Source: Hypericibacter adhaerens (lineage in GTDB: Bacteria > Pseudomonadota > Alphaproteobacteria > Dongiales > Dongiaceae). Taken from it: a stretch of DNA of 64,000 bases. The notes under the pieces were generated by a model. The model did no database searches and had not been told where the DNA came from. It saw nothing but the letters and a program-made list of their open reading frames with translations. The stretch is from positions 682,001 through 746,000 of the forward strand of contig NZ_CP042582.1 in the NCBI RefSeq assembly GCF_008728835.1, in the 5' to 3' direction. The position numbers were made by a program, and so were the translations under genes. The stretch's first letter is position 1, and the number at the start of each line of letters is the position of its first letter. This document shows, piece after piece, positions 1 through 8,439 of the stretch.

Positions 1-1
1 C

Positions 2-478
2 ATCAAGCCGGACGTCGTGGCGACGGCGAAGGGCATCGGCGGCGGCTTCCCGATGGGCGCCTGCCTCGCGACCGAGAAGGCCGCGGCGGCGCTCACCCCC
101 GGCAGCCACGGCTCGACCTTCGGCGGCAATCCGCTCGCCATGGCGGTCGGCAACGCGGTGCTCGACGTCATGCTGGCCGACGGCTTCCTGCCGCGCGTCG
201 AGGCGATCGGCGGGATTCTGCACAAGCGTGTCGCGGCGCTGGTCGCGAAATATCCGAAGCTGTTCGAGGAGCTGCGCGGCAAGGGCCTGATGCTGGGCCT
301 CAAATGCCGCGTGCCGAACACCGACATGCAGAACAAGCTGCGCGAGGCGGGGCTGCTGACGGTGGGAGCGGGCGACAATGTCGTCCGCCTGCTGCCGCCG
401 CTCATCCTCGAGGAACGGCATATCGACGAGGGCGTCGCGATCCTCGACGGGGTCGCCAAGGCCTGGCCGGAGCACTGA
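2..478 (+). CDS. argD: Acetylornithine aminotransferase, C-terminal part (5' end outside window)
   Basis: Partial class-III PLP aminotransferase of arginine biosynthesis, which converts N-acetylglutamate semialdehyde to N-acetylornithine in the cytoplasm. The reading frame is open from base 2. The first residues contain the VVATAKGIGGGFPMGA stretch, whose lysine is the PLP Schiff-base residue in this family, followed by the GSHGSTFGGNPLA motif. The stop TGA lies three bases before argF, so the two are surely co-transcribed. Succinyl- versus acetylornithine preference cannot be decided from this fragment. The argF neighbour supports the arginine role. Confidence 0.93.
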   Translation: MKPDVVATAKGIGGGFPMGACLATEKAAAALTPGSHGSTFGGNPLAMAVGNAVLDVMLADGFLPRVEAIGGILHKRVAALVAKYPKLFEELRGKGLMLGLKCRVPNTDMQNKLREAGLLTVGAGDNVVRLLPPLILEERHIDEGVAILDGVAKAWPEH

Positions 479-481
479 ATC

Positions 482-1417
482 ATGTCGTCATCTTCGGCGG
501 GCAAGACCCCGCGGCATTTCCTCGATCTCGACAAGCTCGACACCGCCACGCTCCGGCAGATCCTCGATGCCGGCCATGCCTGCAAGAAGGGCAAGGTCCC
601 GGGCGGCAAGGACAAGCCTCTCGCCGGCAAGTCGCTGGCCCTGATCTTCGAGAAGCCTTCGACCCGCACCCGCGTCTCCTTCGAGCTCGGCATCAAGGAG
701 CTGGGTGGCGAGGCGGTGGTGCTGGAGCGCGACGCCATGCAGCTCGGGCGCGGCGAGACCGTGGCCGACACGGCGCGCGTGCTCTCGCGCTATGTCGACT
801 GCATCATGGTGCGCACCACCAAGGAGGAGAAGCTCCTGGAGCTGGCGGAGAACGCGACGGTGCCCGTCATCAACGGCCTCACCGACCGCACCCATCCCTG
901 CCAGCTCATGGCCGACGTGATGACCTTCGAGGAGCATCGCGGCCCCATCGCCGGCAAGCGCATCGCCTGGATCGGCGACGGCAACAACATGGCGACCTCC
1001 TGGACCCATGCGGCCGTGCGCTTCGGCTTCGAGCTCCAGATCGCCTGCCCGCCGCAGCTCACCCCGCCCGGCCAGGTGCTGGGCTGGGCCAAGGCGGAGA
1101 AGGGGAAGGTCCATGTCACGGCCGACCCCAAGGAAGCGGTCAAGGGCGCCGATTGCGTCGTGACCGACGTCTGGGTCTCGATGGGCGATACCGACGCCAT
1201 GGGGCGCCATGTGCTGCTGGCGCCCTATCAGGTGACCGAGGGGCTGATGGGCCAGGCCAAGCCCGGCGCCATCTTCATGCATTGCCTGCCCGCCCATCGC
1301 GGCGAGGAGGTGACGGCCGGGGTCATCGACGGCCCGCAATCGGTCGTCTGGGACGAGGCCGAGAACCGCCTTCATGCCCAGAAGGGCATCCTGCTCTGGG
1401 CCCTCGGGGCGATCTGA
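482..1417 (+). CDS. argF: Ornithine carbamoyltransferase
   Basis: Joins carbamoyl phosphate and ornithine to give citrulline in cytosolic arginine synthesis. The 311-residue protein is the usual length. It shows the carbamoyl-phosphate signature STRTR at about residues 60-64, HPCQ at about 138-141, the ornithine-side SMG loop in the VWVSMGDTD segment, and HCLPAHRG near the C terminus. The ATG follows the argD stop almost directly, so it relies on read-through translation of an argD-argF operon. The acetylornithine-type transcarbamylase is unlikely given the canonical HCLP motif. Confidence 0.96.
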   Translation: MSSSSAGKTPRHFLDLDKLDTATLRQILDAGHACKKGKVPGGKDKPLAGKSLALIFEKPSTRTRVSFELGIKELGGEAVVLERDAMQLGRGETVADTARVLSRYVDCIMVRTTKEEKLLELAENATVPVINGLTDRTHPCQLMADVMTFEEHRGPIAGKRIAWIGDGNNMATSWTHAAVRFGFELQIACPPQLTPPGQVLGWAKAEKGKVHVTADPKEAVKGADCVVTDVWVSMGDTDAMGRHVLLAPYQVTEGLMGQAKPGAIFMHCLPAHRGEEVTAGVIDGPQSVVWDEAENRLHAQKGILLWALGAI

Positions 1418-1597
1418 CGGCGGGTTTACGGATGAGCGGGGCCGGGGCGGGTTCGGAAGGAAGCCGCCCGGGCCTTGTTTCCGAGCGTTTTCCCCTCACA
1501 TGAGGGCGGTAAACTGCTCTGGAGCCGCTCGTTGGGATGCGTTTTCAGCGCGAAAGACCCTTCACCCGGCGCTGACGACGCCCTTTGGGAGCCCGAA

Positions 1598-2527
1598 TTG
1601 AGCCTGGAAACCAGAGTCGAGACCGAGGGCGACGACCGCGTCCTCCCCTTCCAGATCGAGGCCAGCGCGCTGCGCGGCCGCGTGGTGCGGATGGGACCCC
1701 TGCTGGACGAGGTGCTGCGCCACCACGCCTATCCGAAACCGGTGGCCGAGCGGCTGGCCGAGATGCTGGCGCTGGCGGCGCTGCTCTCCGGTGCGCTCAA
1801 GTTCGAGGGCGTTTTCACCCTCCAGATCAAGGGCGACGGGCCGGTCAAGCTGATGGTGGCCGATGTCACCAGCGCCGGCCATATGCGCGGCTATGCGCAG
1901 TTCGACGCGGCGGCGGTGGCGGCCCTCGGCACGGGGCCTGCGCCCTCGGTGCCGCGGCTGTTCGGCGCGGGCTACCTGGCCCTGACGGTCGACCAGGGTG
2001 CCCATACCGAGCGCTATCAGGGCATCGTCGAGCTCACCGGCGCCACGCTCGCCGAATGCGTCCATGGCTATTTCCGCCAGTCCGAGCAGCTCGAGGCGGC
2101 CGTCATGGTGGCGGCGCGCGCACCCGCCGGCGGCGGCAACCGGGGCTGGCGCGCCGGCGCGCTGATGCTGCAACGCCTACCGACCGAGGGAACGGAGCTG
2201 GTGCGCGACGATGCCGACGAGGCCTGGCGGCACGCGCTCATCCTGATGTCGAGCTGCAGCCCCGCGGAGCTCACGTCCGCCGATCTGCCGGCCGAGGATC
2301 TGCTGTTCCGCCTGTTCCATGAGGACGGGGTGCGGGTCTTCCGCGACCATGCGCTCGAGGCGCGCTGCCGCTGCTCGCGCGAGCGCGTGGAGCGCGTGCT
2401 CGAGGCCCTGCCGCAGCAGGATCTCGAGGAGATGAAGGTCGAGGGCGAGGTGGTGGTAACTTGCGAGTTCTGCAGCCGGGTCTACCGCTTCGGCGACAGC
2501 GAGATCGCGGCGCTGGCCAAATCCTGA
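1598..2527 (+). CDS. hslO: Redox-regulated chaperone Hsp33
   Basis: Cytosolic holdase activated by oxidation of a zinc-bound cysteine cluster. The N-terminal domain begins with LPFQIEASALRGRVVRMGP, typical of Hsp33. The C terminus carries the CxC (RCRCSRER) and CxxC (CEFC) pairs that bind zinc in the reduced form. I choose the TTG at 1598 because GGGAG sits six bases upstream and homology starts directly after it. A longer in-frame ATG at 1475 would add a 41-residue tail unlike the family. The resulting length is 309 aa. It lies downstream of argDF, an arrangement common in alphaproteobacteria. Confidence 0.92.
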   Translation: MSLETRVETEGDDRVLPFQIEASALRGRVVRMGPLLDEVLRHHAYPKPVAERLAEMLALAALLSGALKFEGVFTLQIKGDGPVKLMVADVTSAGHMRGYAQFDAAAVAALGTGPAPSVPRLFGAGYLALTVDQGAHTERYQGIVELTGATLAECVHGYFRQSEQLEAAVMVAARAPAGGGNRGWRAGALMLQRLPTEGTELVRDDADEAWRHALILMSSCSPAELTSADLPAEDLLFRLFHEDGVRVFRDHALEARCRCSRERVERVLEALPQQDLEEMKVEGEVVVTCEFCSRVYRFGDSEIAALAKS

Positions 2528-2600
2528 GGGCGAAGGTTCCCTCGGGCCCCGGCGCCGCTTCGACCGGGGCCGGCGCCTGTTGAGCTTCGGGGAGGAACCC

Positions 2601-2912
2601 ATGGAGATCGACGCCTATGGAACCTGGGCCGCGGCCACGGGCGGGGTGCGCCCGCAAGGGGCCGCCGATCCGCGCGAGCTCTCCTATCTCGGGCTGGGTC
2701 TTGCCGGCGAAGCCGGAGAAGTGGCGGGCGAGATCAAGAAGCGGCTGCGCGACGGCAAACTCGATGCGGCGCGGCTGGCGGACGAGCTGGGGGATGTCGC
2801 CTATTACTGGACGCGCCTCTGTCTGGCGCTGGGGCTCCGTCCGAGCGAGATCCTCGATCAGAGCCGCGCCAAGATCGAGGCGCGGCTGGCGGAAAGCCCT
2901 CGCGCCAGGTAA
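2601..2912 (+). CDS. MazG-like nucleotide pyrophosphohydrolase
   Basis: Small all-alpha NTP pyrophosphatase of the MazG/dUTPase superfamily (103 aa). The metal-binding pattern ExxE(n)ExxD is visible as GEAGEVAGEIKK followed by LADELGDVAYY. Members hydrolyse nucleoside triphosphates to monophosphates, often non-canonical ones; the substrate cannot be read from sequence. The ATG at 2601 has GGGGAGG 5 bases upstream and is preferred to an in-frame TTG at 2580. It stands alone between hslO and a lipoprotein gene. Confidence 0.8.
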   Translation: MEIDAYGTWAAATGGVRPQGAADPRELSYLGLGLAGEAGEVAGEIKKRLRDGKLDAARLADELGDVAYYWTRLCLALGLRPSEILDQSRAKIEARLAESPRAR

Positions 2913-3010
2913 GCGGTCGACGCCTGCCGGCTTGACCGGGCCTTCCCCCGGCGGCAGTTAGGGGCCGCGCCGACGATCCTGCCTTTCCCCCGAGTCGCGC
3001 CGGAGCCCTC

Positions 3011-3601
3011 ATGATGAAGCGAATCCCTGCGTTCCTGCTGCTGGCCGCGGCCGGGCTTTCCCTCGCCGCCTGCGATACGCCGCCGCATCGCGAGCCCTTC
3101 CCACAGCTCACCTATCAGCATCTGGCGCCGATCCATCTCGACGTGGCGAAGATCGTGATCGTCGACGCCTATCAGCCGCCCATGACCGATCCGCATGTCG
3201 AGCAGGATTTCCCCACGCCGCCCGCCACCGCCGCGCGGCAATGGGCACAAGACCGGCTGAAGGCCGTGGGCAGCGACGGGGTCGCGACCTTCACCATCAC
3301 CGACGGCTCCGCGATCGACGTGCCGCTGCCCCGCACCACCGGCCTCACCGGCGTCGTCACCGAGGACCAGTCGGACCGTTACGACGTGACCGTGACGGTG
3401 CGGCTCGAGGTCGAGAACCGGATGGGCAACCACCGGGGGGCCATCACCGCGACCGCCAAGCGCAGCGAAACCGCCGCCGAGGACATGACCCTGAACGAGC
3501 GCGAGAAGCTCTGGTTCGAGATGACCGACGCGCTGATGAAGTCGCTCAATGCCGAGCTGGAGCAGCGGATCGGGACGGGGCTGAAGGAGTTCGTGAGGTA
3601 A
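3011..3601 (+). CDS. Predicted lipoprotein of unknown function
   Basis: A 196-residue protein with a lipoprotein signal: MMKR, a hydrophobic stretch, then LSLAAC with the lipobox cysteine at about residue 21. It should be exported and lipid-anchored in the envelope. The mature part has alternating strand-like segments and no motif I recognise. Either of the two adjacent ATG codons could start it. It reads alone and ends before a pair of inverted palindromic repeats. Confidence 0.72.
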   Translation: MMKRIPAFLLLAAAGLSLAACDTPPHREPFPQLTYQHLAPIHLDVAKIVIVDAYQPPMTDPHVEQDFPTPPATAARQWAQDRLKAVGSDGVATFTITDGSAIDVPLPRTTGLTGVVTEDQSDRYDVTVTVRLEVENRMGNHRGAITATAKRSETAAEDMTLNEREKLWFEMTDALMKSLNAELEQRIGTGLKEFVR

Positions 3602-3640
3602 TCGCTTCGCGACTTCGAAGTTTCGATCGCGATTACTCGT

Positions 3641-3722
3641 TCATCACCCCCGCGAAAGCGGGGGCCCATGGCCAGGTCGGAGCGCGAGACATCGTTGGGT
3701 TCCCGCTTTCGCGGGAATGACG
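3641..3722. repeat. Inverted pair of REP-like palindromes
   Basis: Two copies of one palindromic unit face each other. Copy 1 is CCCCCGC-GAAA-GCGGGGG at 3647-3664. Copy 2 is TCCCGC-TTTC-GCGGGA at 3701-3716. The flanks also match when one copy is inverted (TCAT on the outside, CCCA/TGGG on the inside). They sit between converging genes (lipoprotein and trkH), a usual place for REP/BIME elements, where they may act as a bidirectional terminator. Confidence 0.75.
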
Positions 3723-3752
3723 GCAGAGCGGTGGCGATAACGAGCGTCGCGC

Positions 3753-5204
3753 TCACCCCCGCCAATAGGTCCGGCTCAGCAGCACCAGCACCGTGAGGAG
3801 CTCGAGGCGCCCCAGCATCATGGCGAGCGAGAGCAGCCATTTGGCGCCGTCGGGCAGATGGGCGAAGTTGCCGACCGGGCCGATCTCCGGCGCGAGGCCC
3901 GGGCCGACATTGCTGATCGCCTGCGCCACGCCGCTCATGGACGAGACCAGATCGAGGCCGAAGGCGCTGATCGCGATCGAGATCGCGGCGAAGACGGCGA
4001 TATAGAACACGATGAAGCTCAGGACCGAGCGCACCACCTCGTCGCTCACGGGCTCGCCGTTATAGAAGGGCAGGGAGACCCGGTGCGGGTGGATCAGGTG
4101 GCGGATCTGCGAGCGCGCCACCGCACCCACGACGCAGATGCGGAAGAACTTGATGCCGCCCGAGGTCGAGCCGGTGCAGGCGCCCAGGAACAGCAGCACC
4201 ATGAACATCACCATCGGCATGCTGCCCCATTGCAGATAGTCCTCCGAGGCGAAGCCGGTGGTGGTGATGACCGAGACCACGTTGAAGCTGGAGCTGCGCA
4301 GCGCCTCGCCGAAGGCCCGGCCGTTGGCGTCCCACTGCCAGAGCGTCATGCCGACGATGAAGACCAGGATGCAGGTCAGGTACCAGCGGGTCTGGTCGTC
4401 ATGCCAGAGCCAGGTGAAGTCGCCGCGCGCCGCGCGGGCCAGCTGCACGAAGGCCATGCCACCGATCAGCATGAAGACGGTCAGGATCCATTCGATCGCC
4501 GGGTTGTGGAAATAGCCGATCGAGGCGTCGTGGGTCGAGAAGCCGCCGGTCGCCAGCGCCGCCATCGCGTGGCAGACCGCGTCGAAGGCCGGCATGCCGG
4601 CGACCACCAGCGCCACGGCGCAGAGCGTGGTCAGCGTCACATAGACCGAGATCAGCACGCCCGACACCTGGCTGACGCGCGGGCGGATCTTTTCGGAACG
4701 GTCGGAGGATTCCATGCGGAAGAGCTGCATGCCGCCGACGCGCAAGACCGGCAGCACCGTGACCGCGATCACGATGATTCCGATGCCGCCGATCCAGTGG
4801 AGGAGCGCGCGCCAGAGCAGCACGCCCATCGGTCTGCCGTCGAGATCGGGCATGACCGACGCGCCGGTCGTGGTCAGGCCGGACATGCTCTCGAAATAGG
4901 CGTCGGTGAAGTCGAGGCCGGCACGGGTGAGCATCAGCGGCAGCGTGGCGAAGCCCGCCATGATCGCCCAGCTCGCGGTGACCAGGAGAAAGCCCTCGCG
5001 GGCCCGGAGCTGCGGCGCCTCGGCCGGCCGGAAGCCCAGCACCAGGGCGCCGCCGGCAACACCCGTGATCACCGCCGAGGCGGCGAAAGCCCTCCAGTCG
5101 GGATCGGACGCCAGCGCGTCGATCGCCGCCGGCAGCAGCATCGCGACCGCCAGCGCCAGAAGCAGAAAGCCGATGATGAAGAAGACCGCACGGAAATCAG
5201 GCAT
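3753..5204 (-). CDS. trkH: TrkH-family potassium uptake membrane subunit
   Basis: Ion-translocating subunit of the Trk/Ktr K+ uptake system in the inner membrane. The 483-residue, highly hydrophobic protein has the repeated membrane-pore-membrane organisation. Selectivity-filter-like glycines are visible in TTTGASVM, ATGGFSTHD, TTTGFASED and SNVGPGLAP, and ACTGSTSGGIKFFRI matches the conserved TrkH loop. No TrkA partner gene lies nearby, so the regulatory subunit must be encoded elsewhere. Start ATG at 5204 begins directly with the first membrane segment. Confidence 0.92.
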   Translation of the reverse strand: MPDFRAVFFIIGFLLLALAVAMLLPAAIDALASDPDWRAFAASAVITGVAGGALVLGFRPAEAPQLRAREGFLLVTASWAIMAGFATLPLMLTRAGLDFTDAYFESMSGLTTTGASVMPDLDGRPMGVLLWRALLHWIGGIGIIVIAVTVLPVLRVGGMQLFRMESSDRSEKIRPRVSQVSGVLISVYVTLTTLCAVALVVAGMPAFDAVCHAMAALATGGFSTHDASIGYFHNPAIEWILTVFMLIGGMAFVQLARAARGDFTWLWHDDQTRWYLTCILVFIVGMTLWQWDANGRAFGEALRSSSFNVVSVITTTGFASEDYLQWGSMPMVMFMVLLFLGACTGSTSGGIKFFRICVVGAVARSQIRHLIHPHRVSLPFYNGEPVSDEVVRSVLSFIVFYIAVFAAISIAISAFGLDLVSSMSGVAQAISNVGPGLAPEIGPVGNFAHLPDGAKWLLSLAMMLGRLELLTVLVLLSRTYWRG

Positions 5205-5256
5205 GGGGCCTGGTTCGCCGCATCAGTGGGATGACCCCGGACGCCGTCCGCGGCAC

Positions 5257-5934
5257 TCACACATTGACCATGGCCGCAGCCGCGGGCTGGCCGATGATGG
5301 CGAGGAATTCGCGCCGGGTGCGGGCATCGGTGCGGAACAGGCCCAGCATGCGGCTGGTCACCATGCTCATCCCGGGCTTATGCACGCCGCGCGTCGTCAT
5401 GCATTGATGGGCGGCGTCGATCACCACTGCGACCCCCTGGGGCTGCAGCACCTCGTCGATCGTGTTGGCGATCTGGGCGGTGAGCTTCTCCTGGATCTGC
5501 AGCCGCTTGCTGTAGATGTCGAGCACCCGGGCGAGCTTGCTGATGCCGACCACGCGCTTGCTGGGAAGATAGGCGATATGGGCGCGCCCGATGATGGGGG
5601 CGAGGTGATGCTCGCAATGCGACTCGAAGCGCATGTCGCGCAGCACGACCATCTCGTCATAGCCGCCGGTCTCCTCGAAGGTGCGCTGCAGCACCTCGAC
5701 CGGATCCTCCTCGTAGCCGCCGAAGAATTCCTCGAAGGCGCGCGCGACTCGGGAGGGCGTGCCGACCAGCCCTTCGCGGCTCGGATCGTCCCCGGCCCAG
5801 CGAATCAGGGTGCGGACGGCCTCCTCGGCCTCGTCGCGCGACGGCTTCGCCAGCAGCACGCCGCCATTCTTCTTCACCAGGCGCGGGCGCGGGCCGGCGG
5901 CGCGTTCGGGTTTGGCGGGGCGGGGCTGCTTCAT
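5257..5934 (-). CDS. folE: GTP cyclohydrolase I
   Basis: Converts GTP to 7,8-dihydroneopterin triphosphate, the first step of folate (and preQ) synthesis. It shows the zinc/catalytic motif SHCEHHLAP, then GISKLARV, the QIQEKLT segment, and [11 protein letters not shown] that supplies the second zinc cysteine. The start at 5934 (MKQPRP) has AAGGA 9 bases upstream. An in-frame ATG at 6015 would add 27 arginine-rich residues. A basic tail of about 30 residues precedes the core, common in alphaproteobacterial FolE. The final length is 225 aa. Confidence 0.95.
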   Translation of the reverse strand: MKQPRPAKPERAAGPRPRLVKKNGGVLLAKPSRDEAEEAVRTLIRWAGDDPSREGLVGTPSRVARAFEEFFGGYEEDPVEVLQRTFEETGGYDEMVVLRDMRFESHCEHHLAPIIGRAHIAYLPSKRVVGISKLARVLDIYSKRLQIQEKLTAQIANTIDEVLQPQGVAVVIDAAHQCMTTRGVHKPGMSMVTSRMLGLFRTDARTRREFLAIIGQPAAAAMVNV

Positions 5935-6051
5935 CGCGTCATGTCCTTGTTCGGGGCGCCGGGCGGCCGCTGATCGCGGCTCCCGGAAACGTCGGGAACG
6001 CGCCGGAAACTTCAAGGGGGCCCGGCTCGTCCGTCGGCGGGCGGGTCTCGG

Positions 6052-6444
6052 TCAGTTCAGGCGTTTGGGCTGGTGCGGGCTGTCGAGCGAGAAGGCGGGA
6101 ACCGCCACGTCGAACCGCTCGCCGGTTTCGTTCTCCATCTGGTAGGTGCCGACCATGAAGCCCGACGAGGTCGGGAGCGGCGTGCCGCTGGTATATTCGA
6201 ACGACTCGCCTGGCTTGAGCACGGGCTGCTCGCCCACCACGCCCGCGCCGCGCACCTCCTGCACCTTGCCGCGCGCGTCGGTGATCCGCCAGTAGCGCGA
6301 CCGCAGCTGCACCGTCTCCGCGCCCTGGTTCTCGATGCGCACATGGTAGGCCCAGACAAAGCGCTGCTCCTCGGGTGCCGACTGGTCGTCGAGATAGGTC
6401 GGCTCGACCGTGATGCGGATGGATCGCGTGCTCTGGCTGTACAT
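6052..6444 (-). CDS. apaG: ApaG domain protein
   Basis: A 130-residue single-domain protein with the immunoglobulin-like ApaG fold. Characteristic segments are [46 protein letters not shown] and a GFMVGTYQM turn. ApaG has been linked to Co2+ resistance and, more recently, to dinucleoside-polyphosphate capped RNA metabolism, but its exact role here is not shown. It is close to the family length of about 125-130 aa and lies upstream of folE on the same strand. Confidence 0.92.
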   Translation of the reverse strand: MYSQSTRSIRITVEPTYLDDQSAPEEQRFVWAYHVRIENQGAETVQLRSRYWRITDARGKVQEVRGAGVVGEQPVLKPGESFEYTSGTPLPTSSGFMVGTYQMENETGERFDVAVPAFSLDSPHQPKRLN

Positions 6445-6664
6445 GGGGCACCTTGGCGTGGGGGGGCACCTTATCGACGCGGACTGCCGTCGGCGACCGA
6501 AAACGGCAGCGTCCCGTGGCCCGTCGTTCGTGAAGGCATTCTAGGCGGCAGCAGGGCTATGTCCAGCCGCGCAGCCTCGCCTTATCCCCACGCTCGCTGG
6601 GGCGATCGATCGGTGAAGCGATCGCATCGAGCTTCGAGTCATCCCTCAAACGAGGGCGCTGGCG

Positions 6665-6933
6665 TTTCTTCCGGCGCTCGCTGGTCCGGCCGATCCCCGA
6701 AAGAAAAACGGCACCGGAATTTCTTCCGGCCCTGAGCCGGACCCTGTCGGTCCGACCGATCCCCAAAGGAAAAACGGCGCCGGAATTTCTTCCGGCCCTG
6801 AGCCGGACCCTGTCGGTCCGACCGATCCCCAAAGGAAAAACGGCGCCGGAATTTCTTCCGGCCCTGAGCCGGACCCTGTCGGTCCGACCGATCCCCAAAG
6901 GAAAAACGGCGCCGGAATTTCTTCCGGCGCCGT
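6665..6933. repeat. 66-bp tandem repeat array of terminator-like hairpins
   Basis: Three essentially identical 66-bp units lie at 6720-6785, 6786-6851 and 6852-6917. They are preceded by a shorter degenerate copy (6665-6719) and followed by the first bases of another. Every junction contains CCGGAA-TTTC-TTCCGG next to an A5 tract, which on the minus strand reads as a GC stem with a GAAA loop followed by T5. Each unit also contains GGACC-CTGTC-GGTCC. The array is intergenic, between the ompA-like gene and apaG, and downstream of the ompA-like stop. Confidence 0.92.
6902..6933 (-). terminator. Intrinsic terminator of the OmpA-like lipoprotein gene
   Basis: On the minus strand a perfect 12-bp stem (ACGGCGCCGGAA / TTCCGGCGCCGT) with a GAAA tetraloop is followed by TTTTT, 27 bases after the stop codon at 6961. 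It is the best-formed member of the hairpin series in the adjacent tandem array. Confidence 0.88.
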
Positions 6934-6960
6934 CTTCGGGTCGAAACCCTGTCGTCGAGA

Positions 6961-7809
6961 TTACTGCTGGATGATGATCTCGACGCGGCGGTTGGCCTGC
7001 TCGCGCACGCCATCGGCCGTGGGCACTGCGGGCTCGTCTTCGCCGCGGCCGGCCGTCGTGATCTGGTCGGCGGCGATGCCACCGGAGATCAGGGCGTCAC
7101 GGACCGCGTCGGCACGACGCAGCGACAGGGCCATGTTGTAGTCCTCCGGACCGGCGCGGTCGGCATGACCGGTCACCGAGATCGGCGGCGTGCCGATCTT
7201 GTTGGCGTCGGAGATGACCTGGTTCACCACCGTCTGGCCATCCGGGCGGATGTTCGACTTGTCGAAGTCGAAATAGACGATGTAGCTGGACGGCATCGCC
7301 GGCTCTGCAGCCGCTTGCTCGGCGGCCGGCTTCATCGCCGCTTCGAGCTCTTCGAGGGCGGCGTAGAAGGCGTTGCGGCAAGCCGCGATGTGGTCGGGCT
7401 GATGGTTCTCTTCGGCCTGCTCGATCCAGCAGTCGAAGCGACCCTGGGCGCGTGCCGCCAGGTCGGGGTGCGAATCACGGGCGCCGGATTCCAGCGCGAC
7501 CATGAGACGGTTGCGGCCTTCGGCAAGATCGCCTGCCCATTCGGCGGGCAGATCCCAGTTGGCCAGCTCTTCCGGCTGCACCACCTCGCCGGCCGCGGCC
7601 TTCAGGCCCTTCTGGGCGAAGTAATCCGCATCCGGCCAGTCGTACATCTGGTCGGCTTCGAAGGTGACGATCTGCCGGTATTCCTCGGCGAGAGCCTTGG
7701 TGAAGGGCGAACCGGTCGCCTCCACCGATTTCATGGCTTGGATGTTGGTCGTGCACCCGGCCAGAAGGCCGACCAGGGCGACAACCCCCAAGGACTTCCA
7801 ATTCAACAT
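6961..7809 (-). CDS. OmpA-family outer-membrane lipoprotein
   Basis: A 282-residue envelope protein. The N terminus MLNWKSLGVVALVGLLAGC is a lipoprotein signal with the lipobox cysteine at residue 19. The C-terminal about 110 residues form an OmpA/Pal peptidoglycan-binding domain: YFDFDKSNIRPDG, ISVTGHADRAGPEDYNMALS, RRADAVRDALI, and a C-terminal NRRVEI. A central helical, acidic region of about 120 residues is not recognised. The start at 7809 has GGGGAG about 10 bases upstream. It probably anchors outer membrane to peptidoglycan. It is not the Pal of a tol operon, since no tol genes adjoin. Confidence 0.88.
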   Translation of the reverse strand: MLNWKSLGVVALVGLLAGCTTNIQAMKSVEATGSPFTKALAEEYRQIVTFEADQMYDWPDADYFAQKGLKAAAGEVVQPEELANWDLPAEWAGDLAEGRNRLMVALESGARDSHPDLAARAQGRFDCWIEQAEENHQPDHIAACRNAFYAALEELEAAMKPAAEQAAAEPAMPSSYIVYFDFDKSNIRPDGQTVVNQVISDANKIGTPPISVTGHADRAGPEDYNMALSLRRADAVRDALISGGIAADQITTAGRGEDEPAVPTADGVREQANRRVEIIIQQ

Positions 7810-8210
7810 CTTTTTTATCTCCCCAAAACCCGCGGGCCACGTTGCCCGTGTGCCGCGGTATTGCACCAGCCCCATGCCCAACCAACCCCCTAGAGGGGCG
7901 CCGAACCAGGCTTTCCGGCGGTACCACCACTGGGCGGATAGTAGGGACGGTACGGTAAATTGTCAAAGCCAGCCGGTGAAATTGGCTGGCTTTCGAACCC
8001 CTTGTGACCAATTTACCACAGTCTGTGGTAAAAATGCAGCCGAACTTGGAGCGCTATCAGAAGGCGATTATCCCTAGCCTTTTGGCTGAGGCTGGCGCCC
8101 GCCCAAGAGCCGGCGGCCGAGGTTGTCAAACCTTCGCCGGGCGGACTCACCGGTGCCTTCCGCGATTCTTGTCGCCTCTCCGGGCATTGCCTATAACGTC
8201 CGGCAGGGAT
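7810..8210. other. Intergenic region between OmpA-like gene and tRNA-Gly, with two inverted repeats
   Basis: No gene is seen in about 400 bases. It contains a 10-bp hairpin AAAGCCAGCC / GGCTGGCTTT (7965-7993, 9-base loop) and a perfect inverted repeat TTTACCACA-GTC-TGTGGTAAA (8012-8032). The first could be a transcription stop. The second has the look of a protein-binding site. Promoters for the lipoprotein gene (minus) and the tRNA (plus) should lie here, but I cannot assign -35/-10 boxes with confidence. Confidence 0.5.
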
Positions 8211-8284
8211 GCGGGTGTAGCTCAATGGTAGAGCAGAAGCTTCCCAAGCTTACGACGAGGGTTCGATTCCCTTCACCCGCTCCA
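8211..8284 (+). tRNA. tRNA-Gly (anticodon CCC)
   Basis: A 74-base cloverleaf: acceptor GCGGGTG pairs with CACCCGC, D arm GCTC/GAGC, anticodon loop TTCCCAA (anticodon CCC, reads GGG), and T arm GAGGG-TTCGATT-CCCTT. An encoded TCCA end completes it. The outermost anticodon-stem pair is G-A, otherwise the fold is regular. Confidence 0.96.
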
Positions 8285-8439
8285 GCTTTCGATTCCCCCC
8301 GCCCCGATATTCCTCGCCGCCTTCGCCCGGTGAATGAAGCCGATTCCCGGATGCCGAGCGCAGACGGAAGAACGCACGCATGTCCGCCGTGTTTCGGATC
8401 GAGCCCGAAGCGGCAGCATCGACGCCGACCGCCGAAAAA

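Noticed and set aside
6557-6898. Repeat-bearing minus-strand frame with 22-residue Arg/Gly units
   Set aside because: The frame stays open only because 66 is divisible by three. The DNA is an array of hairpins with T tracts, there is no ribosome site, and the peptide is an Arg-rich artefact.
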